A stretch of DNA of 64,000 bases from Zobellia uliginosa. Its GTDB lineage: Bacteria; Bacteroidota; Bacteroidia; Flavobacteriales; Flavobacteriaceae. Positions within the stretch are counted from its first letter, which is position 1, and each line of letters opens with the position of its first letter. This document shows positions 37,322-46,819 of this stretch, piece after piece. Under the pieces are notes generated by a model, which was not told the DNA's origin, made no database searches, and saw nothing but the letters and a program-made list of their open reading frames with translations. The stretch covers positions 880,062 to 944,061 of the forward strand of contig NZ_JAHKPY010000003.1 of NCBI RefSeq assembly GCF_018860745.1, read 5' to 3'. A program made the position numbers and the translations under genes.

Positions 37322-40237
37322 GTGGCATTCTTTATTGAAAACAAAAAAGACTTTAAATTAGAAGTTGACAAAGGTGAAATTGGATTTAGACAGTGCCAAC
37401 TAGGAGCGGTTTGGGCGGTCAAAAGCCATTACACTAAAAGTAATAAACCTGCCTTAATAAGTATGCCTACAGGTTCGGGCAAGACAGCATTAATGATTGC
37501 AATTTGTTTTGAGCTTAAAATTAAGAAGGTATTAATAATCACTCCTTCAGTGGTAATAAGAAAACAAATTTCAGATGTCTTTAGTGATTTGGAAATATTG
37601 AGAACAATAAAAGCTTATAGAGGCGAAAATAATCCAAGAGTAAATAATCACATAGGATACTTAAAAAATGAAACAGCATGGGAAGATGCAACAGAACCCT
37701 ATGATGTGATTGTTTCCACTCCGCATAGCTGCTCCTCGGAAATGAAAGAAAATATTGCACCACCTAAGGGTCTTTTTGACTTAGTAATTATAGACGAAGC
37801 ACATCATACGCCTGCTAAGATTTATAGTAGCGTTTTTAAGGATTATCCTGATTCGAAAATAATTTTATTGACCGCTACGCCATTCAGAAGAGACCGAAAA
37901 AGAATTCAAGGTCATTTAATATATCATTATCCTATGGCAGAGGCATTAAAGGACAAAATATATAGACCTGTAAGCTTTATAAATGTTGATACTAAAAGTG
38001 GAGAAAGTAAAGAAAAAGATAACCTTTTAGCTGATGCAGCTATAGAAAAATTGAGAGCTGAACAAGTTAATAATCCAAATGCTCAATTGTTAATCAAAAC
38101 TAAAAGAATTAATTCTGCAGAAGAATTAAAAAAAATATATGAAGACAAAGGTATAACAGTTGGTTTGATTCATAGTGGAAATAGTGCATATCTGAATGAA
38201 GACTGCTTAAGTAAATGTAAAAAAGGAGAACTCGAAAGTTTAATTGCTGTTGGTATGATTGGGGAAGGGCTAGATATACCAACCTTAAAAATAAGTGTTC
38301 TACACGATATACCAAGAACATTGCCAACCACTATACAGTTCATAGGTCGAATTTCTAGAATACATAATGAACAAATTGGAAATGCCACATTAATTGCGGA
38401 TAGAAACTATGTCAAGGGAGAAGTAAAGAAGTTGTATTATTTTGACAGGTCTTGGGATTTATTAATACCTGAACTGGTAGAAAAAATTGTTTCGAATTCG
38501 CCATTGTTTCCAGATTTAGAAACTAGCGAATTAAACCCATTTGGAATAAACCCAAATGATATTAAGCCATTTTTCAGCACAAAAATATTTAAGACGAAAG
38601 TTGGATTTGAGTTTTTAAAAGGGTTTCATAATAGGATGCCTTCGGGAGTTGAATTAGCCTTTACTCATCAAGAAAATATTAATTCTCCATTAATTTTAAT
38701 AACAAAACATAAGAAAACATTGTCTTGGGGTAAAGAATTGGCACTTTTTCAAGATGATTATGATTTACATGTTTTGTATTTAATTGATGATTTTTTATTT
38801 GAAAGTACGACCTCTGATTTCATTTTGAATCAAATTAAATCAAAATTGTTTGATACAAAAAAATATGAGGTAGTTCCTGCATCTTATATAAGAAATGGGT
38901 TAAATGATTATTCAATTGGACAGTATTTTATGGTTGGGATGTCTAATATTTATGGAAATGGGGCATCTAACCCTTCATACAAGATGTTAATGGGTCTCGA
39001 GGTGGAATCTGCTATAAATCATTCAGATGGGGCTGTATTTTCATTTGGACATGCATTATCAAGAATCGATGAAGATGAGACAAGAGGGATTGCTATTAAA
39101 AATGGTCGAATTTGGGCTATTAAAAGAAAGACTATTAAAGAATTTTCTTTATGGTGCAATCATATACATTCATTAATTAAACTTGGTAATAACGAGTCTG
39201 AAATTCCCAGAATGGCCAGGTTGGCAAAATTTAAGACCGTTGAAAAATTTGAAGACAATCCTATTTCTGTTTTTTTTGAAAATGTAATTTTCCAAATTGA
39301 AATTGTAAAAATCACAAAAGGGGATAAAGTCTATGAAGGTTTTATTCCTGAAATTCATTTTGATAGCTTATCCGCTAATAATAAAAGAATTGATTGTACA
39401 ATTAGTGTTGAAGAGGATCAAATAGCAAAAGCTTTTTTTGACTTTGAAGGTGAAAAAAAATGGATTATTGTATCAGAAAATGATATAAATATTTTTATGG
39501 ACATTCAATTCAAGGATCCATTAAATATGAATTTTGAAGTCTTTATCAATGAATTTCCGCCTCTAATAATATATCAAAATACAAAGACACAAAAAGGTAC
39601 AACATTATTTGAGCCAAAAATAGAACAGCAAAAATTTGATGCCGAGCTTTTTAAGGCAATAGAAGGTGGGTGGGATGAAACTGACGTTAAGAAGGAATCT
39701 AAGGAGCCTGAAGAAGATGGTAAAATTTATAATGTACAACAAAAGACAATTAGCGTAATTAAAAATAGTGACGATTATTCGGATGAAGAGGATATTATTG
39801 TTGTAGATGACGGCGCAGGGGAAATTGCAGATGTAATTTGGTTTTCATTTAAAAGAAAAACGGTTAATTTCTTCCATTGTAAATTTTCTAGTACTGACAA
39901 TCCAGGGGCAGATATGAGAAATATTACAGAACTTTTTCAACAGGCTATGAGAAATTTTATTTGGATAAGAGCTAGTTCTATAATCAAACAATTGCTCTAT
40001 AGAGTGACAAATACAGAGAATTCTAAAATTTTAGATGAAAAACAAGATGAGCTCAATAACTTACATGATGAATTCATCGCAACAGATTGGAATTTTAAGG
40101 TTTTTTTAGTTCAACCTGGGCTTTCAAAATCTGCTGTATTTAAAGACAATATGACCAATGTAGAAAAATTACTTTTAATAATACGAGATAGACTAAATAG
40201 CTCTGGAAGTGAGCTTGAAATTTGGGCTTCTGAATGA
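37322..40237 (+). CDS. SF2 DEAD/DEAH helicase with C-terminal nuclease-like domain
   Basis: The start is GTG. Upstream in frame are stops. The 971-residue protein has helicase motif I MPTGSGKTAL (about residue 47), DEAH box IDEAHHTP (157), LTATPFRRD (182) and motif VI QFIGRISR (338). The middle 400 residues are unrecognised. The C-terminus has DDGAGEIADVIWF, then VNFFHCKFSST with PGADM, resembling a PD-(D/E)XK core in which a histidine replaces the second acid (HCK). Helicase plus nuclease on one chain suggests DNA degradation in phage defence. It is a single gene bounded by repeat D and element R2. Confidence 0.8.
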   Translation: MAFFIENKKDFKLEVDKGEIGFRQCQLGAVWAVKSHYTKSNKPALISMPTGSGKTALMIAICFELKIKKVLIITPSVVIRKQISDVFSDLEILRTIKAYRGENNPRVNNHIGYLKNETAWEDATEPYDVIVSTPHSCSSEMKENIAPPKGLFDLVIIDEAHHTPAKIYSSVFKDYPDSKIILLTATPFRRDRKRIQGHLIYHYPMAEALKDKIYRPVSFINVDTKSGESKEKDNLLADAAIEKLRAEQVNNPNAQLLIKTKRINSAEELKKIYEDKGITVGLIHSGNSAYLNEDCLSKCKKGELESLIAVGMIGEGLDIPTLKISVLHDIPRTLPTTIQFIGRISRIHNEQIGNATLIADRNYVKGEVKKLYYFDRSWDLLIPELVEKIVSNSPLFPDLETSELNPFGINPNDIKPFFSTKIFKTKVGFEFLKGFHNRMPSGVELAFTHQENINSPLILITKHKKTLSWGKELALFQDDYDLHVLYLIDDFLFESTTSDFILNQIKSKLFDTKKYEVVPASYIRNGLNDYSIGQYFMVGMSNIYGNGASNPSYKMLMGLEVESAINHSDGAVFSFGHALSRIDEDETRGIAIKNGRIWAIKRKTIKEFSLWCNHIHSLIKLGNNESEIPRMARLAKFKTVEKFEDNPISVFFENVIFQIEIVKITKGDKVYEGFIPEIHFDSLSANNKRIDCTISVEEDQIAKAFFDFEGEKKWIIVSENDINIFMDIQFKDPLNMNFEVFINEFPPLIIYQNTKTQKGTTLFEPKIEQQKFDAELFKAIEGGWDETDVKKESKEPEEDGKIYNVQQKTISVIKNSDDYSDEEDIIVVDDGAGEIADVIWFSFKRKTVNFFHCKFSSTDNPGADMRNITELFQQAMRNFIWIRASSIIKQLLYRVTNTENSKILDEKQDELNNLHDEFIATDWNFKVFLVQPGLSKSAVFKDNMTNVEKLLLIIRDRLNSSGSELEIWASE

Positions 40238-40247
40238 CATTTTTTTT

Positions 40248-40470
40248 CTGGCCTAAGAAAACTTTGGCTAAAACAATAGGGGAGAGGAGCGTTAAGAATT
40301 TTAGGGGGCTAGTTACGATAATTGTTGACCGCCATATTATTTCATTTACCTTAAAGCGGTCTTAAGAGTTACAATGGATCCTAAAATTTAGCGACCGAGC
40401 CGTACATTGTTTCCAAAATTATCTGTAAGCCTTGATTTTTTTATTTCTTTTTTTATCAAGAAAAAAAGAA
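40248..40470 (+). repeat. R2 element copy 1
   Basis: This noncoding element is shared with 50948-51180. Stems: AAACAAT 40271-40277 with ATTGTTT 40406-40412, and ATTTTAGG 40298-40305 with CCTAAAAT 40380-40387. It ends in AGCCTTGATTTTTTT, then TTTATCAAGAAAAAAAG, a hairpin that can act as a terminator. It lies between the helicase and patatin genes, so these two are probably separate units. Confidence 0.8.
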
Positions 40471-40520
40471 AAACAAATCAGTTTATTATCTTTAATAGGT
40501 TAATAATCAAATACTTCAAT

Positions 40521-42107
40521 TTGGAAACACATCCTTCATCTACTTCAAGAAAAAAAAAGGAACCTTCAGCCCTAATTATGAAAGGAGGAGGGATTAAAGG
40601 TCTTGCTTATGTCGGAGCCTTGGAAGAGCTTACGAAACATTACGATTTTTATTGGTTTGCAGGTACCTCTGCTGGAGCTGTCTCGGCCATTTTGCTAGGT
40701 TCAGGGTTTGAAATTGAAGAACTAAAAACGATATTGATGAATAAAGAATTCAGCGATTTTAAAGATGCTGGATTTTTCAAAAAAATCTATAATTTATTAA
40801 CTAAACAAGGACTATATGAAGCCGAAACATTTAATACGTGGTTAACAAATGAATTGTCTACTAAACTCAAATCAGCCGTTGCAGTTAAATTGGAAGATTT
40901 ACCAAAGAGGGTAACTGTTTATGCTAGTCGTAGAGAGAAAAGAGCATTAGTGTACGATTCGAATGATACTGACACAAAATCCACTCGTGCTGTTTATGCT
41001 GCAAGATGTAGCATGTCAATCCCATTATTTTTCACGCCCCAAAAGCAAGAAGGGCTTAATGTATTTGATGGTGGTGCTCAAAATAATTATCCTGTTAAAA
41101 TCTTATTAGAACATAATCCTGGAACAAAGTTCATAGGACTATACTTAGGTTCAGAGCATTATGAGCATCCCAAAAAGACTTCTTTAATTAAAGAAATGCT
41201 TTCAATATGGACTGAAGCGATGGATTATGAAGCTTTGACAGAATTCAAAGATGAAACAATAATAATTGATACTAGACCTATATCCACACTTAAATTTAAT
41301 CTAAAAAAAAATGAAAAAGAGTTTTTGTTGGAAATTGGAAGATTGGCCGCATTGAAATTCCTTGTTAGGAAAAATAAAATTACTAATAGAGGTTTGAATT
41401 TAGTTCAAAAGGAAAAAGAACTACAAAAACAAAAGGCAATTTTGGTGAAAGAAGCGCAAAGGAATAAGAATGTTAATAGAGCCAAAAAAATTACAATCGC
41501 GGCATTGGTGATTTTAGCTTTTGTATTAATAAACAAATTTTATTTACCAAGTAAAGAAAAAGTAATTGTTGGTGAATCATTTTCTACCACTGTTCTTGTA
41601 CACGGTAAAAACGGTAAAGATGATAGAATTTTAAAAAATCAGGGTAAAGTTGTTATTGATTTTGGGAACACCAGAGAAGAAGAACCTATCAATGAAAAGG
41701 GTGAAGCTACATTCAAAGAAATACCTGCAAAATTCATGGGTGAGAATGTTCTTTTAAGCGTTACCCACCCTCAACCATACTTGCCAATAAAACGGGATTC
41801 TTCTTATATTCTTGAAAGAAATAAATCTATTTATCTAGAAGTTGAACTGAAAGGGCTGGATAAAATATTTGGTAGAGTTATAGATTATCATACCGAACAA
41901 CCTTTGGAAAACGTAGTTGTTAGTGTACGCGACACGAAGACAGTTACGAATGAAATAGGGTGGTTCGAATTAAAAATTCCATCGGTAAGTCAGGACAAGT
42001 TTGTGAAGGTTAGTTTTATAAAAAGCGGTTATATGTTTATCACGCAAGATAGTATTGCTCCGCACACCAAAAAGGAAATCGGTGTTAGTTTAAAGAGAAT
42101 AAATTAA
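40521..42107 (+). CDS. Membrane-anchored patatin-like phospholipase with extracytoplasmic domain
   Basis: The open frame begins at 40407 inside R2, so TTG 40521 is the likely start. No ATG precedes the catalytic core. The core has GGGIKG (oxyanion), GTSAG (nucleophile serine) and DGGAQNNYP (catalytic aspartate), which cleave acyl esters of membrane lipids. A transmembrane helix at about residues 323-342 (ITIAALVILAFVLINKFYL) follows. It puts the last 185 residues outside, including a carboxypeptidase-regulatory-like domain (IFGRVIDYHTEQPLENVVVSV, then NEIGWFELKIP). The stop overlaps the next start by one base. A lipase inside joined to a sensor outside suggests suicide defence or envelope signalling. 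Confidence 0.8.
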   Translation: METHPSSTSRKKKEPSALIMKGGGIKGLAYVGALEELTKHYDFYWFAGTSAGAVSAILLGSGFEIEELKTILMNKEFSDFKDAGFFKKIYNLLTKQGLYEAETFNTWLTNELSTKLKSAVAVKLEDLPKRVTVYASRREKRALVYDSNDTDTKSTRAVYAARCSMSIPLFFTPQKQEGLNVFDGGAQNNYPVKILLEHNPGTKFIGLYLGSEHYEHPKKTSLIKEMLSIWTEAMDYEALTEFKDETIIIDTRPISTLKFNLKKNEKEFLLEIGRLAALKFLVRKNKITNRGLNLVQKEKELQKQKAILVKEAQRNKNVNRAKKITIAALVILAFVLINKFYLPSKEKVIVGESFSTTVLVHGKNGKDDRILKNQGKVVIDFGNTREEEPINEKGEATFKEIPAKFMGENVLLSVTHPQPYLPIKRDSSYILERNKSIYLEVELKGLDKIFGRVIDYHTEQPLENVVVSVRDTKTVTNEIGWFELKIPSVSQDKFVKVSFIKSGYMFITQDSIAPHTKKEIGVSLKRIN

Positions 42108-44326
42108 TGAATAGATTAGGTATAATTCTTTGTCTTATTTTCTTTACGAACTTTTTGTTCAGTCAAACGGATATTCATCTTCCTGGAGTAGTGGTTGAAC
42201 AGAATAGTAAATTTAAAACAGGTAAAATATTATATCTTCCCAATGTTTCAATAAAGGCTAGCGGAGCTATTCCTACTTTAAGTGACTTAGAGGGTAGTTT
42301 CGATTTGTTGTTTACAGATAAGCCTCTTGGTAATTCTACCCGATTATATGTTGCAAAAAATGGTTTTGAGATAGTAAATGATAGAGAAATTGAAAGTGCT
42401 GCTGTAATTGGAAGAAAAAAACCTTTAAAAATTGTTTTGTGTAAGACAGGACAACTTTATGAAAATCAAATTGCCTACTATAAAATTTTTAAAGAAACAG
42501 TTTTAAAAGAACATCAAAACTCTTTAGACATATTAGAAAAAGAGGGGTATGCGAGTACTAGGTTAATAAAGAAATTAAAAGTAGAATATAACAAAAAAAT
42601 ACTCTCCTTGAAATCGGCAAAACGATTATTAGAAGATAATCTAGAAATAGCACTTCAAAGAGCTCAAACACTTTCTGAGCAGTTTACAGTAATAAATCTT
42701 GATGACCAAAATACTGTATATCAGAGAGCCTTTGAGAATTTTCTAAGTGGTAATATTGATGATGCACTGAAAATTTTAGACAGTGTTAATTTAGAAGAAC
42801 GACTAAAAATAAATACAAAAGAAGAAAAAAAGGAAAATGAACTAATTCAAGAACTTAGCGAAAGTGTCTTAAAAAGAAACGAACAAAAAAGACAAGATAT
42901 AGAACAATGTATTTTTAAAGCCCGTTTACACTCTTTAAATTCTGATTTCCTGCTTGCAAAGAAAATGTATTTGGTAGCCCTGAAATATGATAAGGAAAAT
43001 ATGGTGCTTCGATACGAATATTCTAAATTAATAGCTAATCAAAACGATTTTAAAGAAGCTAAGGAAAGCTATGAAATTATTGTAAAAGAGTACTCGAACC
43101 TTGCTGTGAAGTCTAACAAAAATGACTATTATCCTTTATTGGCGCTAACACATAATGCGCTTGGATTATTATTTAAAGATTCTAAGAATTATACTAAGTC
43201 AAAAGAAAATTTTAAAAAAGCTTTAGAAATTAGTATGTTTTTATTTCAAGAAAAACCTTCAATTTACTTGGAAAGAATAGCCATAAACTTAGGTAATTTA
43301 GGAATGATTGAGTCCCTTTTAAAAGATATTAAAAGCGCAAAAAAATATTATTATGAATCATTAGAAAAATACAGATTATTAAGAGAAAATAATAATATCT
43401 ATGACAGTGATGGTTATGCCCATGTTCTCTCAAACCTAGGTCTTGATTTGCATGATGAGGGAGAAGAAGAATTAGCAAAAGAATATTTGAAAAAAGCTGA
43501 GAAAATTTTCAAAGAGAATGTTAAAAGTGAAACCGTAGAGGACATTTATAATTTAGCTGGTTGTTATCTTAATCTAGGCTTTCTATATAGCACAAGCGAA
43601 AACTCAGATATAGCCACAAAATACTTTGAAAACTCCATTCAATTATTTGAAAGATTAGTATCGTTAAATCCTGAAAGGTTTAAACCTAGATTAGCATTCG
43701 CCTGTTTAGAATATGGCAAATTCCTTTTTTTTTACTCAAAAAAAATAAAGGAGTCAAAAAAAACTTTTGAAAGAACTATAGGTTTATATAATGAACTTGA
43801 TTTAGTTAATAAATCCATCTATTCAGAAGAAATGTATTGGTCGTATTTCTATTTAGCAAATTCACTAGAATATTCGGACTACAAACTAGCTCGAGAAACT
43901 TATCATTTAGCTATAGATGTTTGCTCTAATTTCAAGGTCAGAACTGAAGATAAATTGTTCTTACAGGCGCAAATATACGAAAGGCTTTCTTTCATTTCCG
44001 GAGGAATTGAGGATATTGAGCGTATAAATTATTCTGAAAAAGCATTAGACCTTTATTTACAATTAATCACATATCAATTACCTTATGGTTCACGAAATTC
44101 ATACCTAAGCAGGGTATTTAATGTTGCTATTGATTTAGCAAATTTTTATCATCAAGGGCAAATATTTGAAAATAATGGAGGTGAGAAGTCTGATTTAGAT
44201 TTCAAAAAAGCCTCTGAAAGGTTGAAAAAGCGGATTTACAATAACCAAAATGTTGTTGAAGAGCTTATTCCCGACAAACAAAATAAAGAACTATTAACTC
44301 TATTAAATGAAATCGAAAAGTTCTAG
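42107..44326 (+). CDS. Exported TPR-repeat protein paired with patatin
   Basis: The ATG shares its A with the patatin stop (TAATG). A signal peptide (GIILCLIFFTNFLFSQ) leads to an N-terminal region LPNVSIKASGAIPTLSDLEGSFDLLF similar to carboxypeptidase-regulatory-like domains. The bulk of the 739 residues is tetratricopeptide repeats (AKKMYLVALKYDKEN, YTKSKENFKKALEIS, AKKYYYESLEKYRLL, ATKYFENSIQLFERL). It should sit in the periplasm, where the patatin C-terminus also lies. I infer a binding partner or sensor for the lipase. Confidence 0.75.
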   Translation: MNRLGIILCLIFFTNFLFSQTDIHLPGVVVEQNSKFKTGKILYLPNVSIKASGAIPTLSDLEGSFDLLFTDKPLGNSTRLYVAKNGFEIVNDREIESAAVIGRKKPLKIVLCKTGQLYENQIAYYKIFKETVLKEHQNSLDILEKEGYASTRLIKKLKVEYNKKILSLKSAKRLLEDNLEIALQRAQTLSEQFTVINLDDQNTVYQRAFENFLSGNIDDALKILDSVNLEERLKINTKEEKKENELIQELSESVLKRNEQKRQDIEQCIFKARLHSLNSDFLLAKKMYLVALKYDKENMVLRYEYSKLIANQNDFKEAKESYEIIVKEYSNLAVKSNKNDYYPLLALTHNALGLLFKDSKNYTKSKENFKKALEISMFLFQEKPSIYLERIAINLGNLGMIESLLKDIKSAKKYYYESLEKYRLLRENNNIYDSDGYAHVLSNLGLDLHDEGEEELAKEYLKKAEKIFKENVKSETVEDIYNLAGCYLNLGFLYSTSENSDIATKYFENSIQLFERLVSLNPERFKPRLAFACLEYGKFLFFYSKKIKESKKTFERTIGLYNELDLVNKSIYSEEMYWSYFYLANSLEYSDYKLARETYHLAIDVCSNFKVRTEDKLFLQAQIYERLSFISGGIEDIERINYSEKALDLYLQLITYQLPYGSRNSYLSRVFNVAIDLANFYHQGQIFENNGGEKSDLDFKKASERLKKRIYNNQNVVEELIPDKQNKELLTLLNEIEKF

Positions 44327-44334
44327 AAGCTTGC

Positions 44335-44640
44335 ATTAAGTGGACGAAAAGCAAAACATTTAAAAGGGTTTAATAGGTTAAGGGCTAAAACACAAATCTA
44401 GCCACATATTTCTCTTTATTATGTCAAATAGAAATCAAAGGAAGGTTTCTAGGAACGCGGAAGGTAGCAAGTGCTCAGAAATTTTATTTTACTCACAAGA
44501 TTATTTAATTGCTGAATTTAAAGGTGTTCGTGAATCTCCTAAAAAGTCGATTTCAAAATTTTGAGCTGTTGCGGCAAGCTACCGAGAATCTCCTGAAAAA
44601 TTTACGGGCAGATAGTTTCTCATAAATCGCATATTTAAAA
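44335..44640 (+). repeat. R3 element copy 1 and adjoining noncoding DNA
   Basis: It contains AAGGTAGCAAGTGCTCAGAAATTT and, 50 bases on, TTTTGAGCTGTTGCGG and CAAGCTACCGAGA. The same order occurs at 51945-52020. No gene seen. Confidence 0.6.
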
Positions 44641-44645
44641 AGAAT

Positions 44646-45149
44646 CTAAAAGTTTTGCTTTTTTTGGCGTTGGCAAGCTATGGCAAATTGTGTTTAAATT
44701 TAAAATGCGTTTTTCAGCATTTTATAATTTAAAAAGCAATCGAGCGCTTGGTAGCGGCTATTTTACATAACGGCAAATTATGGAACAAATGAAAATATGC
44801 GTCGCAGACACCGCTTAAAAAAGTTTCCTGACCCTGTTGTTCGTTTTAATCAATTCTCAGAGCATCAGGGATATTTTACATAATATCATTATAGCTACTT
44901 GGATTAAACTTTGTTGGAATTATGCCTGCGCACTAGCTTTCTTGATTAGTACTTCAGCCACTGGCTAAACTACTAATGCAAAATGTTCTATAATGTACCG
45001 CGTTATGTAACTTGAGCTTTGGTTAAAAGCGAAGTTATTTTCTTCAATTTCCTTTTATTTTTTTCTTTCTAGAAACTTTCTCTTCAAAAGGTAATGGAAT
45101 ACTTATTATGTGAGCCGACTTCAGGAGGGGAGCGTAATGTGTGTGGAAT
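44646..45149 (+). repeat. R repeat copy E, complete
   Basis: It is nearly identical in order to copy D. It has hairpin 44693-44733 and ATGCGTCGCAGACACCGC. The two-step stem is TTACATAA 44876-44883 with TTATGTAA 45003-45010, and CATTATAG 44887-44894 with CTATAATG 44988-44995. The tail has AGGAGGGGAGCGTAAT. The loop carries about 45 extra bases compared with D. It opens the type I RM-like cassette. Confidence 0.85.
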
Positions 45150-45223
45150 GGAAATTATCTAAAAAAGTCCTAGGAAACCGCTAGTTAAATTATAACTTTA
45201 GAATCTATTCAAGATATAAAACA

Positions 45224-46819
45224 ATGCTCAATCAAAATATAAAAAATAAAATTCAATCGTTGTGGGACAGACTGTGGGCAGGTGGTTTGTCAAACCCGAT
45301 TTCGGCAATCGAACAAATTTCATATTTGCTTTTCATGAAAAGACTAGAGTCTTTCAACCCACAATCACCAAAGGAATATTGGTGGAGTTTTTATCATGAA
45401 TTTGAAGATGAAGAGTTAGCCCTACATCTAAAGAATAAGGTTTTTGAATATATAAAAAATGATTTAGCAGAAGAGGGAGAGCCTTTCGCCAAAGCATTAG
45501 CAGATGCTTCATTTTATTTTAATAAAGACAAAGCAAGTTTGCTAAAAGATGCTATCATTCATATTGATGGAATATATGAAGAAATAGACGCTGAAATAAA
45601 AAACAAAAATCAGCATTTTCAAGATATACAAGGGGATGTTTATGAATATCTATTAAAACACACCAATGAAGCTGGCAAAAACGGACAATTCCGTACTCCC
45701 AGACATATTATCAATATGATGACTGAGATTTTAAAGCCCGATATTGATGGGAAGATATGTGATATAGCTTGTGGTTCAGGAGGATTTTTAGTTGGGGCTT
45801 ATCAATATATTATAACAAAATACTCAAAAGAAATAACCAAGGATGATGACGGTTTATTTAAAGGCACAGATGCAAAAAAATTGTCTAAATCAAAGAAGGA
45901 CAAACTTAAAGAGGATATATTTTATGGTTATGATGTAGACCAGACTATGGTTAGAATAGGTGTTATGAATATGATGATGCACGGAATCACGAAACCTAAT
46001 ATTGAGAATGTAGATTCTTTATCAATAAGATATGAAGAAGTAGAAGCTAAACGATTGGATCTACTATTAGACAAAAAAGATAATAAAACAATAACCAACC
46101 CGAAGTTACAAGGTCAATATAAATACATTCTAGCGAATCCACCTTTTACGGGTAAAATTAATAGCGTTGGTGTAAGCGAAAATATTGATAGAGTCTATCC
46201 TCCTAAATATGATAAGAACAAAAAAAGAATAAAACAAACTGTCCAGTCAGAACTCTTGTTTATTGATAGAATTATATATATGTTGGAAGTTGGAGGCAAA
46301 GCCGCGGTTATTGTTCCAGAAGGTGTTTTATTCAATTCGGGCGGTGCTTACAAAAAAACTCGAGAAATTTTGATGACCGACTGCGATTTAGAAGGAGTAA
46401 TATCGCTACCAAGCGGGGTCTTCGAGCCATATACAGCGGTAAAAACTTCAATCCTAATTATTAAGAAGAGAAAATTTAAGAATGGATTTGACAAACCCCA
46501 GGCTATAAAAGTATGGTTTTATGGTATGGAATCCGACGGTTATTCGTTAGATAAGAATAGAAAAAGGCTAAAAAATGAACCTCTTCCTCTAGTAATTGAT
46601 AGATGGAATAATAAAGAAAAACTTGAACAACACAATACAAAATTAGATTATTTTAATATCCCATATGAGGAAATAAAAGCAAATGGATTTGAATTAAATT
46701 TTAATCTATATAAAGAGTTTGTTTATAAAGCTCCAAAATTTAAATCAACTGAAATTATAATCAAAGAGCTTCATAAGCTTGAAAATGAAATTTCTAAAGG
46801 ATTATCAGAATTAGTCTAA
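45224..46819 (+). CDS. hsdM: Type I restriction-modification DNA methyltransferase subunit
   Basis: The 531-residue protein starts with the HsdM N-terminal helical domain (LNQNIKNKIQSLWDRLWAGGLSNPISAIEQISYLLFMKRLE). It has QFRTPRHIINMM, the SAM-binding DIACGSGGFLVGAY and the catalytic NPPF (ILANPPFTG). It methylates adenine in an asymmetric bipartite site chosen by HsdS. The next start shares one base with its stop. No hsdR gene lies anywhere in the window. The following ATPase and HNH genes take its place in the operon. Confidence 0.93.
   Translation: MLNQNIKNKIQSLWDRLWAGGLSNPISAIEQISYLLFMKRLESFNPQSPKEYWWSFYHEFEDEELALHLKNKVFEYIKNDLAEEGEPFAKALADASFYFNKDKASLLKDAIIHIDGIYEEIDAEIKNKNQHFQDIQGDVYEYLLKHTNEAGKNGQFRTPRHIINMMTEILKPDIDGKICDIACGSGGFLVGAYQYIITKYSKEITKDDDGLFKGTDAKKLSKSKKDKLKEDIFYGYDVDQTMVRIGVMNMMMHGITKPNIENVDSLSIRYEEVEAKRLDLLLDKKDNKTITNPKLQGQYKYILANPPFTGKINSVGVSENIDRVYPPKYDKNKKRIKQTVQSELLFIDRIIYMLEVGGKAAVIVPEGVLFNSGGAYKKTREILMTDCDLEGVISLPSGVFEPYTAVKTSILIIKKRKFKNGFDKPQAIKVWFYGMESDGYSLDKNRKRLKNEPLPLVIDRWNNKEKLEQHNTKLDYFNIPYEEIKANGFELNFNLYKEFVYKAPKFKSTEIIIKELHKLENEISKGLSELV

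Noticed and set aside
37322-40237. Helicase gene as the missing hsdR
   Set aside because: HsdR has its nuclease before the helicase. Here the order is reversed, and repeats R2 and E lie between. Kept only as an alternative in the findings.
40407-40520. N-terminal extension of the patatin gene from TTG 40407
   Set aside because: This stretch is the end of the R2 element, which is noncoding in its other copy, and translates the poly-T hairpin.
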